NCBI GenBank assembly: GCA_003153505.1
Contig: PLZA01000020.1
Span: forward strand, 62,001 to 126,000
Direction: 5' to 3'
Length of the DNA stretch: 64,000 nt
Source of the DNA: Candidatus Dormiibacterota bacterium
GTDB lineage: Bacteria > Chloroflexota > Dormibacteria > Aeolococcales > Aeolococcaceae
The position numbers and the translations under genes were made by a program. Shown here one piece after another: positions 29,106-38,127 of the stretch. The notes beneath the pieces were generated by a model, which had not been told where the DNA came from, did not search any database, and worked only from the letters and a program-made list of their open reading frames with translations. The stretch's first letter is position 1. Each line of letters begins with the position of its first letter.

Positions 29106-30368
29106 CTACGCCACCTGAGCGATCGGCGGGATCGAGCTGCGAGCGGCGCGGCGGGTGTCGGCCCACCCGTAGATGGTCGCGGCGCCGCCGATGAGCCCCG
29201 CGACCAGGAACGCCAGCTCGGTGCCGCCGACCTCGGCCAGCCACCCTGCGAGCAGTCCGCCGAGCGGCGCGGTGCCGAAGAACACGTATCCATAGATGCC
29301 CAGCACCCGTCCGCGCATCTGGTCGGTGACCGCGAGCTGCAAGGTCGCGTTGGCCTGCGACGAGTAGAGGGTGAACGCGATGCCGGTCACGACCAGCGCG
29401 AGTCCCGCCGCCCACGCGACGGCGAGTGGCGCCAGTGCGATCTCCGACACCGAGAACAATGCCGCGCCGATGACCATCGTGTGCCGGCTCGCGCGTCCGA
29501 GGGATGCGGAGAACAGCGCCCCGATGAGCGCTCCAAAGCCGAAGAGCGCGGAGAGGATGCCGAAGATCTCCGGTCCGCTGTTGAGGGTTCGCGAGGCCAG
29601 AACCGGGAGCAGCACGTTGAAGTTGATGCTGACCGTCGCAATCACGAGCATCATCACCAGCACCGAACGGATCACCGGCTTGCGCCACGCGAACCGCAGA
29701 CCCTCGAGCGAACCACGCAGGAGGTTCTGGTGGCGCTGATCCTTGCGAACGGGGAACAGATCCTGGACGCGCATCAACCAGAGCGCGGCGAGCACGGCCA
29801 GGTAGCTGAGCGCATTGATAAGGAAGCAGATGCCGACGCCCGCAACCGCGATGAGGCCGCCCGCGATGGCCGGACCGACGATGCGCGACGCGTTGAAGAG
29901 GCTGGAGTTGAGCGCGACCGCATTGGGCAGCTCGTCGCGTCCGACCATCTGGATCGTGAACGCCTGACGCACCGGGGTGTCGAGCACCGTGATCATGCCG
30001 GTGATGCCCGCGATGACGTACACCTCCCAGACGGTCGCGTGGCCCGTGAGCGTGAGCCCCGCGAGCAGTGCCGCGGTGACCATGAACGCCGCCTGGGTGC
30101 CGAGCAGCACCTTGCGCTGATCGACCCGGTCGGCGATGGCGCCGCCGAACAGCCCGAACAACCCGTAGGGGCCGAACTGGCATACGGCGAGGATGCCGAC
30201 TGCGAGCGGCGAATGCGTGTTCTGCACGACGAACCACGCCTGCGCGACGCCCTGCATCCAGGTGCCGCTGATGGAGACCACCTGTCCGAAGAAGTACAGC
30301 CGGTAGTTGTAGTGCCGGCGCAGGCTCATGAAGGTCCGCGCGGTGGCGTTGCCGATGCCGAGGCTCAT
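29106..30368 (-). CDS. MFS transporter (Bcr/EntS-like multidrug or siderophore exporter type)
   Basis: 420 aa, about 12 transmembrane helices. N terminus RRHYNYRLYFFGQVVSISGTWMQGVAQAW is typical of MFS_3/EntS-like exporters, with the loop 2-3 signature GAIADRVDQRKVLL. The ATG at 30368 sits in an ATGA overlap with the marR stop, so the regulator and the pump are co-translated; the much longer open frame upstream is a shadow of marR. The pairing suggests a ligand-inducible efflux system repressed by the MarR protein. Confidence 0.93.
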   Translation of the reverse strand: MSLGIGNATARTFMSLRRHYNYRLYFFGQVVSISGTWMQGVAQAWFVVQNTHSPLAVGILAVCQFGPYGLFGLFGGAIADRVDQRKVLLGTQAAFMVTAALLAGLTLTGHATVWEVYVIAGITGMITVLDTPVRQAFTIQMVGRDELPNAVALNSSLFNASRIVGPAIAGGLIAVAGVGICFLINALSYLAVLAALWLMRVQDLFPVRKDQRHQNLLRGSLEGLRFAWRKPVIRSVLVMMLVIATVSINFNVLLPVLASRTLNSGPEIFGILSALFGFGALIGALFSASLGRASRHTMVIGAALFSVSEIALAPLAVAWAAGLALVVTGIAFTLYSSQANATLQLAVTDQMRGRVLGIYGYVFFGTAPLGGLLAGWLAEVGGTELAFLVAGLIGGAATIYGWADTRRAARSSIPPIAQVA

Positions 30369-30805
30369 TCCGACTGTGCCAGCAGCGCCTCGAGGGGCGC
30401 GATCGCGGCGGCGACGGTGGCACGGTCCGTATCGGTGAGCCTGCCGAGCCGGGCCGACAGCCATGCCGTGCGCTTGGAGCGGATGGCCTTGAGCACGCGC
30501 TGGCCCTCCGGCGTGACCTCGAGGTCCACTCTGCGCCGGTCTCGCTCCGCCTGCCGGCGGGACACCAGCCCGGACGCCTCGAGACGATCGATGTGACTGC
30601 ACACCGACGGCATCGACGTGCCCTCGCGCGTTGCGAGCTCGGCGACCCCGATCCCGGGAGTGCCCTCGATGAGGCCGAGGAGCGAGAGCTGACCGGGTGA
30701 TACGCCTGAGGTGTGCACCTCGCGGCGCAGGTAGCGGTTCAGGTGGAGGAGCACCGGTCGCAGCCGGTTGGCGATGTCGACTGGTGTGCTGGCTGCTGCG
30801 GTCAT
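30365..30805 (-). CDS. MarR-family transcriptional regulator
   Basis: 146 aa, winged helix-turn-helix dimer. The DNA-binding part is GIGVAELATREGTSMPSVCSHIDRLEASGLV, followed by the wing RRQAERDRRRVDLEVTPEGQ. It is first in an operon with the MFS exporter. Its promoter (TTGCCA, 17 bases, TATAAT) has an imperfect palindrome inside the spacer, the expected place for autorepression. The -10 ends 8 bases before the ATG, so the mRNA should be leaderless or have a leader of about 1-3 bases. Confidence 0.95.
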   Translation of the reverse strand: MTAAASTPVDIANRLRPVLLHLNRYLRREVHTSGVSPGQLSLLGLIEGTPGIGVAELATREGTSMPSVCSHIDRLEASGLVSRRQAERDRRRVDLEVTPEGQRVLKAIRSKRTAWLSARLGRLTDTDRATVAAAIAPLEALLAQSE

Positions 30806-30813
30806 CTGAATTG

Positions 30814-30842
30814 ATTATATAGCCTAACTAATTTCCTGGCAA
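30814..30842 (-). promoter_or_regulatory. marR promoter with overlapping candidate MarR operator
   Basis: On the minus strand: -35 TTGCCA (30842-30837), 17-base spacer, -10 TATAAT (30819-30814), then the ATG at 30805. The 17-mer at 30815-30831, TTATATAGCCTAACTAA on the plus strand, is an imperfect palindrome: arms TTATATAG and CTAACTAA match at 6 of 8 positions around a central C. It covers the spacer and -10, so a bound MarR dimer would block RNA polymerase. This is the most complete promoter in the window. Confidence 0.65.
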
Positions 30843-30929
30843 CCCCTTTGGCGCTGCTTCCGGGAACCGATCGATCGCTCCGCGCGTCTCCGTCTCCGCA
30901 CGATGTGAACCCGCTTGGAGGACCCTGAG

Positions 30930-32006
30930 ATGCGCAAGTTCCTGTTCGCCGGCATGGGTGTTGCCGCCGCGGTCGTCGCCCAGGCGGGGCAGGTCTTCGC
31001 ATGCGGCGGACTGGTCGCGCCCGACGGAGACGTCCGGCTCGCGAAGGCGACGACGTTCATCGCCTGGTCGGGGGGTGTCGAGCATTACGTCACGAGCTTC
31101 GCCTACACCGGAGCCGTGACCGATGTCGGGTGGATCGTTCCCCTCCCCGCAGTCCCGACCTCGATCAAGGAGGCGGGTGCGTGGACGCTGCAGCGACTCG
31201 AGCGTGAATTCACGCCGATCTTCCCCGGATTCGCGTTGGCGACGGACGCTCGGACCGTTGGCGCTCCGGCGGTCGTGATCGAGCAGGTGCAGATCGAGGC
31301 ACTTGACGTCACCGTCATCAAGGGCAGCGGCCAGGCAGTCATCGACTGGTGCACCCACAACGGATTTCTCGTTTCGCCGGAGATCGAGAACCACCTGCTC
31401 CGCTACGCGTCGTCCAGCCCCGTGTTCATGGCCGCGAAATACAACACGTCGCTGGCTTTGCAACGCCATCAGCAGGCAGGCGATGGCGTGCCCCTGCTGA
31501 TCACCATGCCCACGCCACACCTCTGGGTCCCGCTCGAGATTCTCGCGGCCGCGGGAGCCCCGGTCAACGCGGACCTCTTTCTGCTCACCGACCAGCCGCT
31601 GCGCACCGCGAACGGCCTTCGCGTCACCTCGGCACTGACCGACGGGACCACCCTGGACAGCGCACCGGGGTTCACGGTGGCGGGCGCCGAGCCGATGAAT
31701 GCGAGCCTGCATCACGACCTCTCCATCGACCGGAACATGTCATGGGTGCCGGCTCACGGGTACTTGACGTATCTCACCCTCAACGCGCCCGGCGCACGGG
31801 TCACGTACGACCTCGGCGTGGGGACCGACAACGTCATCCGGCTCACGTCGTTCGGCGCGTCCGTTGCCGGTCTCCCCACCGGTGCGATCCCAACGCGGTC
31901 CGATCCTTCCGACCTGCTCTTCCCAGCGCTGCTCATCGCCGGCACCATGGTCCTCGTGATCCCGATGATGGTATGGCAGCTTCGGCCGCGACGGGTCAGA
32001 GGTTGA
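30930..32006 (+). CDS. DUF2330 domain-containing exported membrane protein
   Basis: 358 aa. A signal peptide (about 1-24, ending AGQVFA) is followed by CGGLVAPDG, the usual start of DUF2330 proteins, then FIAWSGGVEHYVTSFAYTG and DVGWIVPLPAVP. A C-terminal helix (about 331-351) ends in WQLRPRRVRG, giving a type I membrane topology. ATG 30930 has GGAGG 8 bases upstream. Family function is not known. The gene converges on and overlaps the S9 peptidase gene by 11 bases. Confidence 0.85.
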   Translation: MRKFLFAGMGVAAAVVAQAGQVFACGGLVAPDGDVRLAKATTFIAWSGGVEHYVTSFAYTGAVTDVGWIVPLPAVPTSIKEAGAWTLQRLEREFTPIFPGFALATDARTVGAPAVVIEQVQIEALDVTVIKGSGQAVIDWCTHNGFLVSPEIENHLLRYASSSPVFMAAKYNTSLALQRHQQAGDGVPLLITMPTPHLWVPLEILAAAGAPVNADLFLLTDQPLRTANGLRVTSALTDGTTLDSAPGFTVAGAEPMNASLHHDLSIDRNMSWVPAHGYLTYLTLNAPGARVTYDLGVGTDNVIRLTSFGASVAGLPTGAIPTRSDPSDLLFPALLIAGTMVLVIPMMVWQLRPRRVRG

Positions 32007-33918
32007 TGATGTCGACCGGCTCGATGCGCTCCGCGAGAGTCATGCCGGTCACGGTCGCGAAGAAGTAGAGCTCCGCCTCGAGCGTCCGCGCGATGTTCGC
32101 CGCGTCGCGGAATCCGTGCTGTTCTCCGGGGTATCCGATATACGCGCATGGGACCCCCGCCGTCTCGAGGGCGGCGAACATCATCTCGGCCTGGTTGGCG
32201 GGGACCACCAGATCATCGAGGCCCTGCAACAGCAGCACCGCTCCGCGCACCCGATCGATGAAGTGGACCGGTGATCGGTCGTACATGCCGCGGCCCTTCG
32301 GCAGCGGCGCGTCGTAATGCGACTCGAACTTGTGCCCCGACTGCGCCATGAGGACCTCGAGGTCGGCGATGCCGAAGAGGCTCGCGCCTGCCTGAAAGAC
32401 ATCGTGGAAGGTCATAGCGCAGAGCACCACGTATCCCCCGGCGCTCCCGCCGTGGATGAACAGACGGTCGGGATCCACCGCCCCGGTATCAACGAGATGC
32501 TTCGCGCCGGCAACGCAATCGCCGACATCGACGAGACCCCATTGTTCGTTGAGCCGGTCCCGGTATGCGCGCCCGTACCCCGTGCTTCCACCGTAATCGA
32601 CGTCCAGGTACGCGAAGCCGCGGCTGGTCCAGAACTGCACGGAGGGATCGAGCGAGAAGCTCGCCGAGGATGTCGGTCCACCATGTGCGCGCAGCAGCAA
32701 GGGCGGTCGGCGCGCCGCATCGTTCTCGACGGCGTCATTGCGCGGTGCGTAGTACCAGGCGTGCGCAATCGCGCCGCCGTATCCCGGAAAGGTCAGGTGC
32801 CGCGGTCTCGAGAGCACCGATTCCTCGATGGCCGTGGCTTCACTCTCGAGTCGCACGGTGAGGTGAACGCATGTGGCGACGTTGTAGCGCACGACACCGG
32901 CGGGTGTGCCGGGACCTCCGGCGTCGAAGAGGACGTCGTTGCCACGCGCGCTCACGTACAGGCCGAAATCCGTGAAGGGAAGATCGAGGCCGGTGAGCTC
33001 GCCGGACGCGTGGCGGGCGAAGCACTCCCATGCGCCGTCTCGGCACGCCCAGAGCACGATCAGACCTTCGTCACAGAACGCGTAGGTGGAGAGCCCGAAG
33101 GCCCATTGCGCCGCGCCACATTCCGCCTGCATCGGCGCGAGGGCCTCGGCCTGCTCGCCGTCCCATCGGTACAGGTTCCACCAGCCGGTCCTGTCCGATG
33201 TGAAATGCGCCACCGATTGCGGTGACCAAGATGGCTGGAAGATCGACTCCGCCGGGCCGCCGGCGATGAGCCGTGGGTCGCGAGGCACACCCGACTCATC
33301 GAAGGTGACGATCCAGAGCTCGCAACCATCCCAGGGCATGTTGGGGTGATTCCAGGTGAGCCACAGCACGCTCTCGCCGTCCGGGCTGACGCGTGGCGTC
33401 GAGTAGAAATCGTTGCCGGAAACCAGGGTGACTGCTTCGCCACCCGCAAGCGGCACCGCGCGAATATCGTTCACCACCGATGCGCCGCGATGATCCTCGA
33501 CGATGCAGATGAGCCGCTCTCGTGCTGTGTCGACCTCGAAATCGGCGTAGCGGAGTCCGGGGTCGGCGGGCGTCAATGGCTGCGGAGCCGCGCCTGGCAC
33601 CAGCGAATGAATCCGCCCATCGGCGGCGTTGGAGAAATACACCACTCCGCCATGGGCGAGCATCGCACCGCCGCCGTACTCGTGCACCCAGGAGCGGGCG
33701 GAGTACGGCGCGTCGATCAGGTCGCTGATGACGCCATCGTGCTCGCGCACGATGACGCAGCGGCCGCCCTCCAGCGGACGGCCCTCGATCCAGTAGGCAT
33801 CGCCGTCGCTGAGCTGTACGTCGAGGAGCCGCGTCCGGCTTGCCGCCGCCCGCCGGGCTGTGATCGGCGATGGCCAGACGGCTGACGGAGCCCTGTTCTC
33901 CCTGACACGCAGCGTCAT
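31996..33918 (-). CDS. S9-family prolyl oligopeptidase-type peptidase
   Basis: 640 aa cytoplasmic serine peptidase. The N-terminal part (about 1-380) is a beta-propeller with TolB-like repeats; the C-terminal alpha/beta-hydrolase domain has the nucleophile elbow HGGSAGGY, Asp in LQGLDDLVVP and His in GEQHGF. It would cleave short peptides, matching the peptide importer nearby. ATG 33918 lies in an ATGA overlap with the upstream PIG-L gene; the open frame beyond it is a shadow. Confidence 0.93.
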   Translation of the reverse strand: MTLRVRENRAPSAVWPSPITARRAAASRTRLLDVQLSDGDAYWIEGRPLEGGRCVIVREHDGVISDLIDAPYSARSWVHEYGGGAMLAHGGVVYFSNAADGRIHSLVPGAAPQPLTPADPGLRYADFEVDTARERLICIVEDHRGASVVNDIRAVPLAGGEAVTLVSGNDFYSTPRVSPDGESVLWLTWNHPNMPWDGCELWIVTFDESGVPRDPRLIAGGPAESIFQPSWSPQSVAHFTSDRTGWWNLYRWDGEQAEALAPMQAECGAAQWAFGLSTYAFCDEGLIVLWACRDGAWECFARHASGELTGLDLPFTDFGLYVSARGNDVLFDAGGPGTPAGVVRYNVATCVHLTVRLESEATAIEESVLSRPRHLTFPGYGGAIAHAWYYAPRNDAVENDAARRPPLLLRAHGGPTSSASFSLDPSVQFWTSRGFAYLDVDYGGSTGYGRAYRDRLNEQWGLVDVGDCVAGAKHLVDTGAVDPDRLFIHGGSAGGYVVLCAMTFHDVFQAGASLFGIADLEVLMAQSGHKFESHYDAPLPKGRGMYDRSPVHFIDRVRGAVLLLQGLDDLVVPANQAEMMFAALETAGVPCAYIGYPGEQHGFRDAANIARTLEAELYFFATVTGMTLAERIEPVDIINL

Positions 33919-34643
33919 GCGGTGGGAACGACGACGAACTGCTCCGCGAGGCGTCCTGCCTCCAGCCCGTTCATCTTTGCGGTGGCTTCGAGCCACCCGC
34001 GCACACGCTGCTCGAGCGCGTCCCAGTCGCTGTACTGGCTGCGATGGCAGCGCAGCGCGGCGAGCTTGCGGTCCGCGGTGTCGGTGACATCGACGACCCG
34101 GACATCCAAACCCGCACCGGGCGCGGCGCTCATCCAGACCTCGGCCACCGAGTAGGGCTCGAGCCCTTCGACATCCAGCAGCTCGCGGTGAGCGAACGGA
34201 TTCCTGGCGTCAGGGTACACCGCGCATAGGGTTGCCTCGCCGGCGGCAAGATGATCGGGATGGCTCGCGAAGATGCGCGTGAAGTTGCGCACCGGCGATT
34301 GCGTGATCACCCGCTGCGGCTGCTGCTTGCGGATCACGCGCGAAATGTCGCGTCGCAGTTCGATGCTCGCGGTGAGGCGTCCGTCCGGGTATCCCAGGAA
34401 CGTGAGGTCGGCGACGCCGACCTCGGCGGCGGCCGCGGTCTGCTCGATTCGCCGCATACCGGCCATCTGCTCGCGCGTGATCGTCCGATCGGAGCCGCCC
34501 GCGTCGCCGTCGGTGATGATGCAGTAGGTGACCTTCACGCCTGCGTCGGTCCACTTTGCCGTGGTGCCCGCATTGCCGAAGTCGCAGTCATCGGGATGGG
34601 CGACGACCACCAGGACGCGTTCGATTCCGTCGATCTCTGACAC
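33915..34643 (-). CDS. PIG-L/LmbE-family zinc deacetylase
   Basis: 242 aa. The metal motif AHPDDCDFG (residues about 15-23) and the second ligand region SHPDHLAAGEA are intact, so it should be an active N-deacetylase of sugar conjugates. The family includes MshB (mycothiol synthesis), Mca (mycothiol conjugate amidase) and BshB; this one cannot be placed without an alignment. GTG start, with TACCAT ending 6 bases upstream. It is co-translated with the S9 peptidase. An MshC-like ligase lies 13 kb away, making a thiol-related role possible but unproven. Confidence 0.9.
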   Translation of the reverse strand: MSEIDGIERVLVVVAHPDDCDFGNAGTTAKWTDAGVKVTYCIITDGDAGGSDRTITREQMAGMRRIEQTAAAAEVGVADLTFLGYPDGRLTASIELRRDISRVIRKQQPQRVITQSPVRNFTRIFASHPDHLAAGEATLCAVYPDARNPFAHRELLDVEGLEPYSVAEVWMSAAPGAGLDVRVVDVTDTADRKLAALRCHRSQYSDWDALEQRVRGWLEATAKMNGLEAGRLAEQFVVVPTA

Positions 34644-34649
34644 GCCACG

Positions 34650-34655
34650 ATGGTA
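34650..34655 (-). promoter_or_regulatory. Candidate -10 box (TACCAT) for the PIG-L gene
   Basis: On the minus strand TACCAT ends 6 bases before the GTG at 34643, with no ribosome-binding site between. Leaderless-type arrangement. Confidence 0.4.
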
Positions 34656-34702
34656 GCCAAAGCGGACGCCGGAGCCCCTTCGACGCGTGCGACACTCGGT
34701 GC

Positions 34703-35206
34703 ATGCGTCCCGATCAGCCCAGGCATCCGGACCTGGGGCGGCTTGCCGAACTCCTCGGTGAATGGCAAGGCGAAGGCGAGGGCCGCTGGCTGGAGGGCGA
34801 GTCCTTCCGCTATCGGGAGTGGGTCAGCTTCGGCCACAACGGGAAGCCCTTCGTCTCCTACGCGCAGCGAACCGCCGCTCGAGATGATGGACGCCCGATG
34901 CACGCCGAGGCGGGCTACTGGCGGGCACTCCCTGATGGCGCCGTCGAGGTGGCGATGACCCATCCGATCGGCGTCGTCGAGATCGAGACCGGGCGTTGGG
35001 AGGGCAATCGCCTGAGCCTGCGCACCACGAGTGTGGACTGCTCGCCGACCGCCAAGACGGTCACGGGGCTCCGGCGGGATTTGGAGATCGACGGCGACGT
35101 GCTCAGGTACACATTGCAGATGGCGACCGACGGCGGTGACCCCCGGCCGCACCTCACCGCCGAACTCCACCGCACACCCTCGGGCCCCGAGAACACGGAG
35201 GGCTGA
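34703..35206 (+). CDS. Nitrobindin/FABP-like heme-binding beta-barrel protein
   Basis: 167 aa. The motif LLGEWQGEGEGRW matches the GXWXGXGXG signature of nitrobindins (THAP4 C-terminal-like 10-stranded barrels). The strand FRYREWVSFGHNGKPFVSYAQRT and the segment EAGYWRALPDGAVEVAMTHP are also typical; a His near THPIG could be the heme ligand region, although the proximal His must be confirmed by alignment. Known members bind ferric heme and isomerise peroxynitrite. ATG 34703 is chosen; the earlier open frame overlaps the PIG-L gene. It is followed after 2 bases by the MpaB-like gene. Confidence 0.85.
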   Translation: MRPDQPRHPDLGRLAELLGEWQGEGEGRWLEGESFRYREWVSFGHNGKPFVSYAQRTAARDDGRPMHAEAGYWRALPDGAVEVAMTHPIGVVEIETGRWEGNRLSLRTTSVDCSPTAKTVTGLRRDLEIDGDVLRYTLQMATDGGDPRPHLTAELHRTPSGPENTEG

Positions 35207-35208
35207 CC

Positions 35209-36150
35209 GTGCTCGGGATCCCGGACCCACGATCGCTGCACCGCCTCCTCCGGCGGCCCTCGTCGTCGGCGTCCCGCCCGTTTCCGTTGCGCGACCCCAG
35301 GCCGGACCCGGGGCTCTTCGGCCCGGACTCGGTGACCTGGGTCGTCATGCGCGAGCCGCGGCTGCTGCTGGCGGCCGGCAGGGCGCTGCTCCTGCAGGCG
35401 GCGCACCCGCTGGTGGCCCAGGGCGCGATCGAGCACAGCACGTACAGGACCGATCCGTACGGTCGCCTGGAGCGGACGGTCCGCTGGGTGACGATCGTCT
35501 GCTTCGGCACAACCGACGAGGCGGAGCGAGTCTCCGGCCGCGTGAGCGGACTCCACCGCCCCGTCTCGGGCACCTTGCCGGAGGCCAACGCCACCCCGAG
35601 GGTCCCGCCCGGGACCCCGTACACCGCGAGCGACCCGGCGCTGCTGCGCTGGGTCCACGCGTCGTTCGTGGACACCATGCTGGTGGCACACGACTCGCTC
35701 ATCGGCGGCCTGAGCAGTGCGGAGCGCGACGCATTCGTTCGCGAATGGGACGCTGTGGCGAAGCTCATGGGGCTGCCCCGGCGCCAGTGCTGGCCGGATC
35801 ATGCGGCGTTGCGCCGGTATGTCGACCACGAGGTGCGGCGAGGGCCGGCGCTGCCCGGCGCAGGATCGCGGGAGGTTGCCGAAACGGTCCTGCACCCGCC
35901 GGTCCGATCCCGCCTGCTCCGGCCGGGCACCGACGCGCTCGCCTTCATCGCAGCCGGGCTCCTGCCCTCCGAGCTGCGCCGGGGCTACGGGCTCACCTGG
36001 ACGCCGGCTCATGTTGCTGCGTTCAGCGCACTCACTCGCTCGCTGCGGCTCGCAACCCCCGCGCTGCCTCGCCGGCTCCGGATCTCGCCCGTGTACGACC
36101 TTGCGCTGGCTCGATCGGAAGGACGCTGGCCAGAATCGCGCGCAGCGTGA
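35209..36150 (+). CDS. MpaB-like oxygenase family protein (DUF2236)
   Basis: 313 aa, GTG start 2 bases after the previous stop. DUF2236 features: GPDSVTWVVMREPRLLLAAGRALLLQAAHPLVAQGAIEHS with the conserved His residues, VRWVTIVCFGT, and LRWVHASFVDTMLVAHDSLIGG. This family includes latex-clearing-protein-like b-type heme oxygenases and MpaB; the His residues are the expected heme ligands. Next to a nitrobindin-like protein, so both may be heme proteins. Substrate unknown. Its stop overlaps the start of the next gene (GTGA). Confidence 0.88.
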   Translation: MLGIPDPRSLHRLLRRPSSSASRPFPLRDPRPDPGLFGPDSVTWVVMREPRLLLAAGRALLLQAAHPLVAQGAIEHSTYRTDPYGRLERTVRWVTIVCFGTTDEAERVSGRVSGLHRPVSGTLPEANATPRVPPGTPYTASDPALLRWVHASFVDTMLVAHDSLIGGLSSAERDAFVREWDAVAKLMGLPRRQCWPDHAALRRYVDHEVRRGPALPGAGSREVAETVLHPPVRSRLLRPGTDALAFIAAGLLPSELRRGYGLTWTPAHVAAFSALTRSLRLATPALPRRLRISPVYDLALARSEGRWPESRAA

Positions 36151-37997
36151 ACGTGGGAAGGTCACGCACGCGGACCACCTCCGTGGCCGCGCTGCTCCTC
36201 AGCGGGGCGGTGCTGCTCGCGGCCTGCGGCAACAGCTCAACTGTCGTGACGCATGTGACCAAGACGTCGGCGACGTTCGCCGAGCAACCGAACGCCGTTC
36301 CCAATTACATCTTCCCCCTCGCACCAGGCCAGTTCTACAGCGCCGCCAACGTCTTCCAATTCCAGTACCTGATGTACCGGCCGCTCTACTCGTTTGGCAG
36401 CGATGGACAGGTGAGATTGAACGACAGCCTGAGCCTCGCCGAGGAGCCCGTCTACTCGAACGCTGGAAAGTCGGTGACCATCACTCTCAAGGGTTGGAAG
36501 TGGTCTGACGGAGTCCCGATCACCGCTCGCGACATCCAGTTCTGGCAGAACCTGGTCATGGCCAACAAGACGTACTGGCCGGCATACGTGCCGGGGGAGT
36601 ACCCGGACAACGTCCTCACCGTGTCGGTGAGCGCCGCCAACCCCCTCCAGATCACCTTCAATCTCGATCAGGCATACGGTTCCTACTTCTTCACCTACAA
36701 CGAGCTCAGCCAGATCACGCCGCTCCCCCAGCACATCTGGGACCGGGAATCGGCAACCGGACCGGTCGGAAACTACGACGAGAATCCGGCAGGGGCCCAC
36801 GCGGTGTATGCCTTCCTCGATTCGCAGTCGCGAAACGTCGCCACCTACAACGCCAATCCCCTCTGGAAGGTGGTATCCGGACCCTGGATGCTGAAGTCGA
36901 TGGACCGCGCGGGCAACCTGAAGATGGTGCCGAACCCGGACTACGGGGGACCCGTCAAACCGACGTTGCGAGAGTTCGACGAAGTGCCCTTCAGCCAGGA
37001 GACCGAGGAGTTCAACCGGCTCAGGGCCGCCGGTTCTGTCGCTGCCACCAGCGTGGACGTCGGCTACTTACCCGCCGACGAGGCTTCGCTGAAAGCATCC
37101 GTCGAGGGCGTGTACAACCTGCGGCCCTGGCGCACGTGGTCGATCAACTACGTGGCCGTGAACTTCACCAATCCCGTGAGCGGACCGATCTTCGCCCGGC
37201 CCTACTTTCGGCAGGCGATGCAGGACCTGGTCGACCAGCACGTGCTCATCGCGAAGGACTTCCTCGGCTACGCGTCCCCCACCTACGGCCCGGTGCCGGT
37301 GACGCCGTCCTCGCAGTTCGTGAACGCCGACGAGCAGTCCAATCCATATCCCTTCAGCACGGCCTCCGCGCAACACCTGTTGCAGGCCAACGGCTGGACC
37401 GTGAACCCGGGCGGCGTGAGCACCTGCTCGAAGCCCGGCACGGGCGCGGGGGCATGCGGCGCGGGCGTCAAACAGGGTCAGCAGGCGTCCTTCAGCCTGG
37501 AGTACGTGAGTGGCTCCCCGCGCGTGACTGCCGAGATGAACCAGTTGGCAGCCGACTTCGCGCTCGCCGGGATCCAGCTCAAGCTGACCCAGGCCTCCTA
37601 CGATCAGGTCCTCGGCTCGGCGTCGCCGTGCTCACCCGGCACGGCATGCGGATGGGAACTCGCGTACTGGGACAGCCCGTGGATCTATTCCCCTGACTAC
37701 TACCCCACCGGCGACCAGCTCTGGGCGTGCACCGGCGCCGGGACCAGCCCTGTGTACGCGGGCTCGAACGTCGGCGGCTACTGCGACAGCCAGGCCGAGG
37801 CGGACATCGCGGCCACCGAGTCGAGTGACTCGATCCAGGCGATGAGCGCCTACGAGTCGTACGTCGCTCGCAGCCTTCCGGTGCTCTGGGTTCCCGTACC
37901 CGACTACGCGCTCGCGGAGGTCAACAAGGCGCTGCAGGGGACTGGCCCGCTCGACCCGTTGCTGGAGATCTACCCGGAAAACTGGCGCTGGTCGTAA
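36147..37997 (+). CDS. ABC transporter substrate-binding lipoprotein, family 5 (peptide/opine type), copy 1
   Basis: 616 aa. GTG start in a GTGA overlap; a second GTG follows two codons on. Signal peptide with lipobox LLAAC (Cys27). Family 5 features include YRPLYSF, the segment LKGWKWSDGVPITARDIQFW and paired lobes ending in NWRW. It would bind peptides or similar solutes outside the membrane and deliver them to the permease encoded further on. It differs strongly from copy 2 (38128), so the two likely have different specificities. No terminator of convincing strength follows it. Confidence 0.9.
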   Translation: MNVGRSRTRTTSVAALLLSGAVLLAACGNSSTVVTHVTKTSATFAEQPNAVPNYIFPLAPGQFYSAANVFQFQYLMYRPLYSFGSDGQVRLNDSLSLAEEPVYSNAGKSVTITLKGWKWSDGVPITARDIQFWQNLVMANKTYWPAYVPGEYPDNVLTVSVSAANPLQITFNLDQAYGSYFFTYNELSQITPLPQHIWDRESATGPVGNYDENPAGAHAVYAFLDSQSRNVATYNANPLWKVVSGPWMLKSMDRAGNLKMVPNPDYGGPVKPTLREFDEVPFSQETEEFNRLRAAGSVAATSVDVGYLPADEASLKASVEGVYNLRPWRTWSINYVAVNFTNPVSGPIFARPYFRQAMQDLVDQHVLIAKDFLGYASPTYGPVPVTPSSQFVNADEQSNPYPFSTASAQHLLQANGWTVNPGGVSTCSKPGTGAGACGAGVKQGQQASFSLEYVSGSPRVTAEMNQLAADFALAGIQLKLTQASYDQVLGSASPCSPGTACGWELAYWDSPWIYSPDYYPTGDQLWACTGAGTSPVYAGSNVGGYCDSQAEADIAATESSDSIQAMSAYESYVARSLPVLWVPVPDYALAEVNKALQGTGPLDPLLEIYPENWRWS

Positions 37998-38127
37998 GCA
38001 AAAGATCACCCCTGAGGGGGAGGCAACTCTTCGTACAAGGCGAATATGATTCGAACGTGCCAGCCCCTACCCGGGCCTCAGGCGCGTTCATGGCTGCCCG
38101 AGGAGCAGGGGCCACAAGGAGGTTTTG

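Noticed and set aside
26404-30596. Two long plus-strand open frames (711 and 642 residues)
   Set aside because: Both lie opposite clear genes (acyl-CoA synthetase, aldo/keto reductase, MFS) and show only compositional bias.
38009-38020. CCCC-TGA-GGGG hairpin after the first binding-protein gene as terminator
   Set aside because: Only four pairs with a three-base loop and no T tract; too weak to call.
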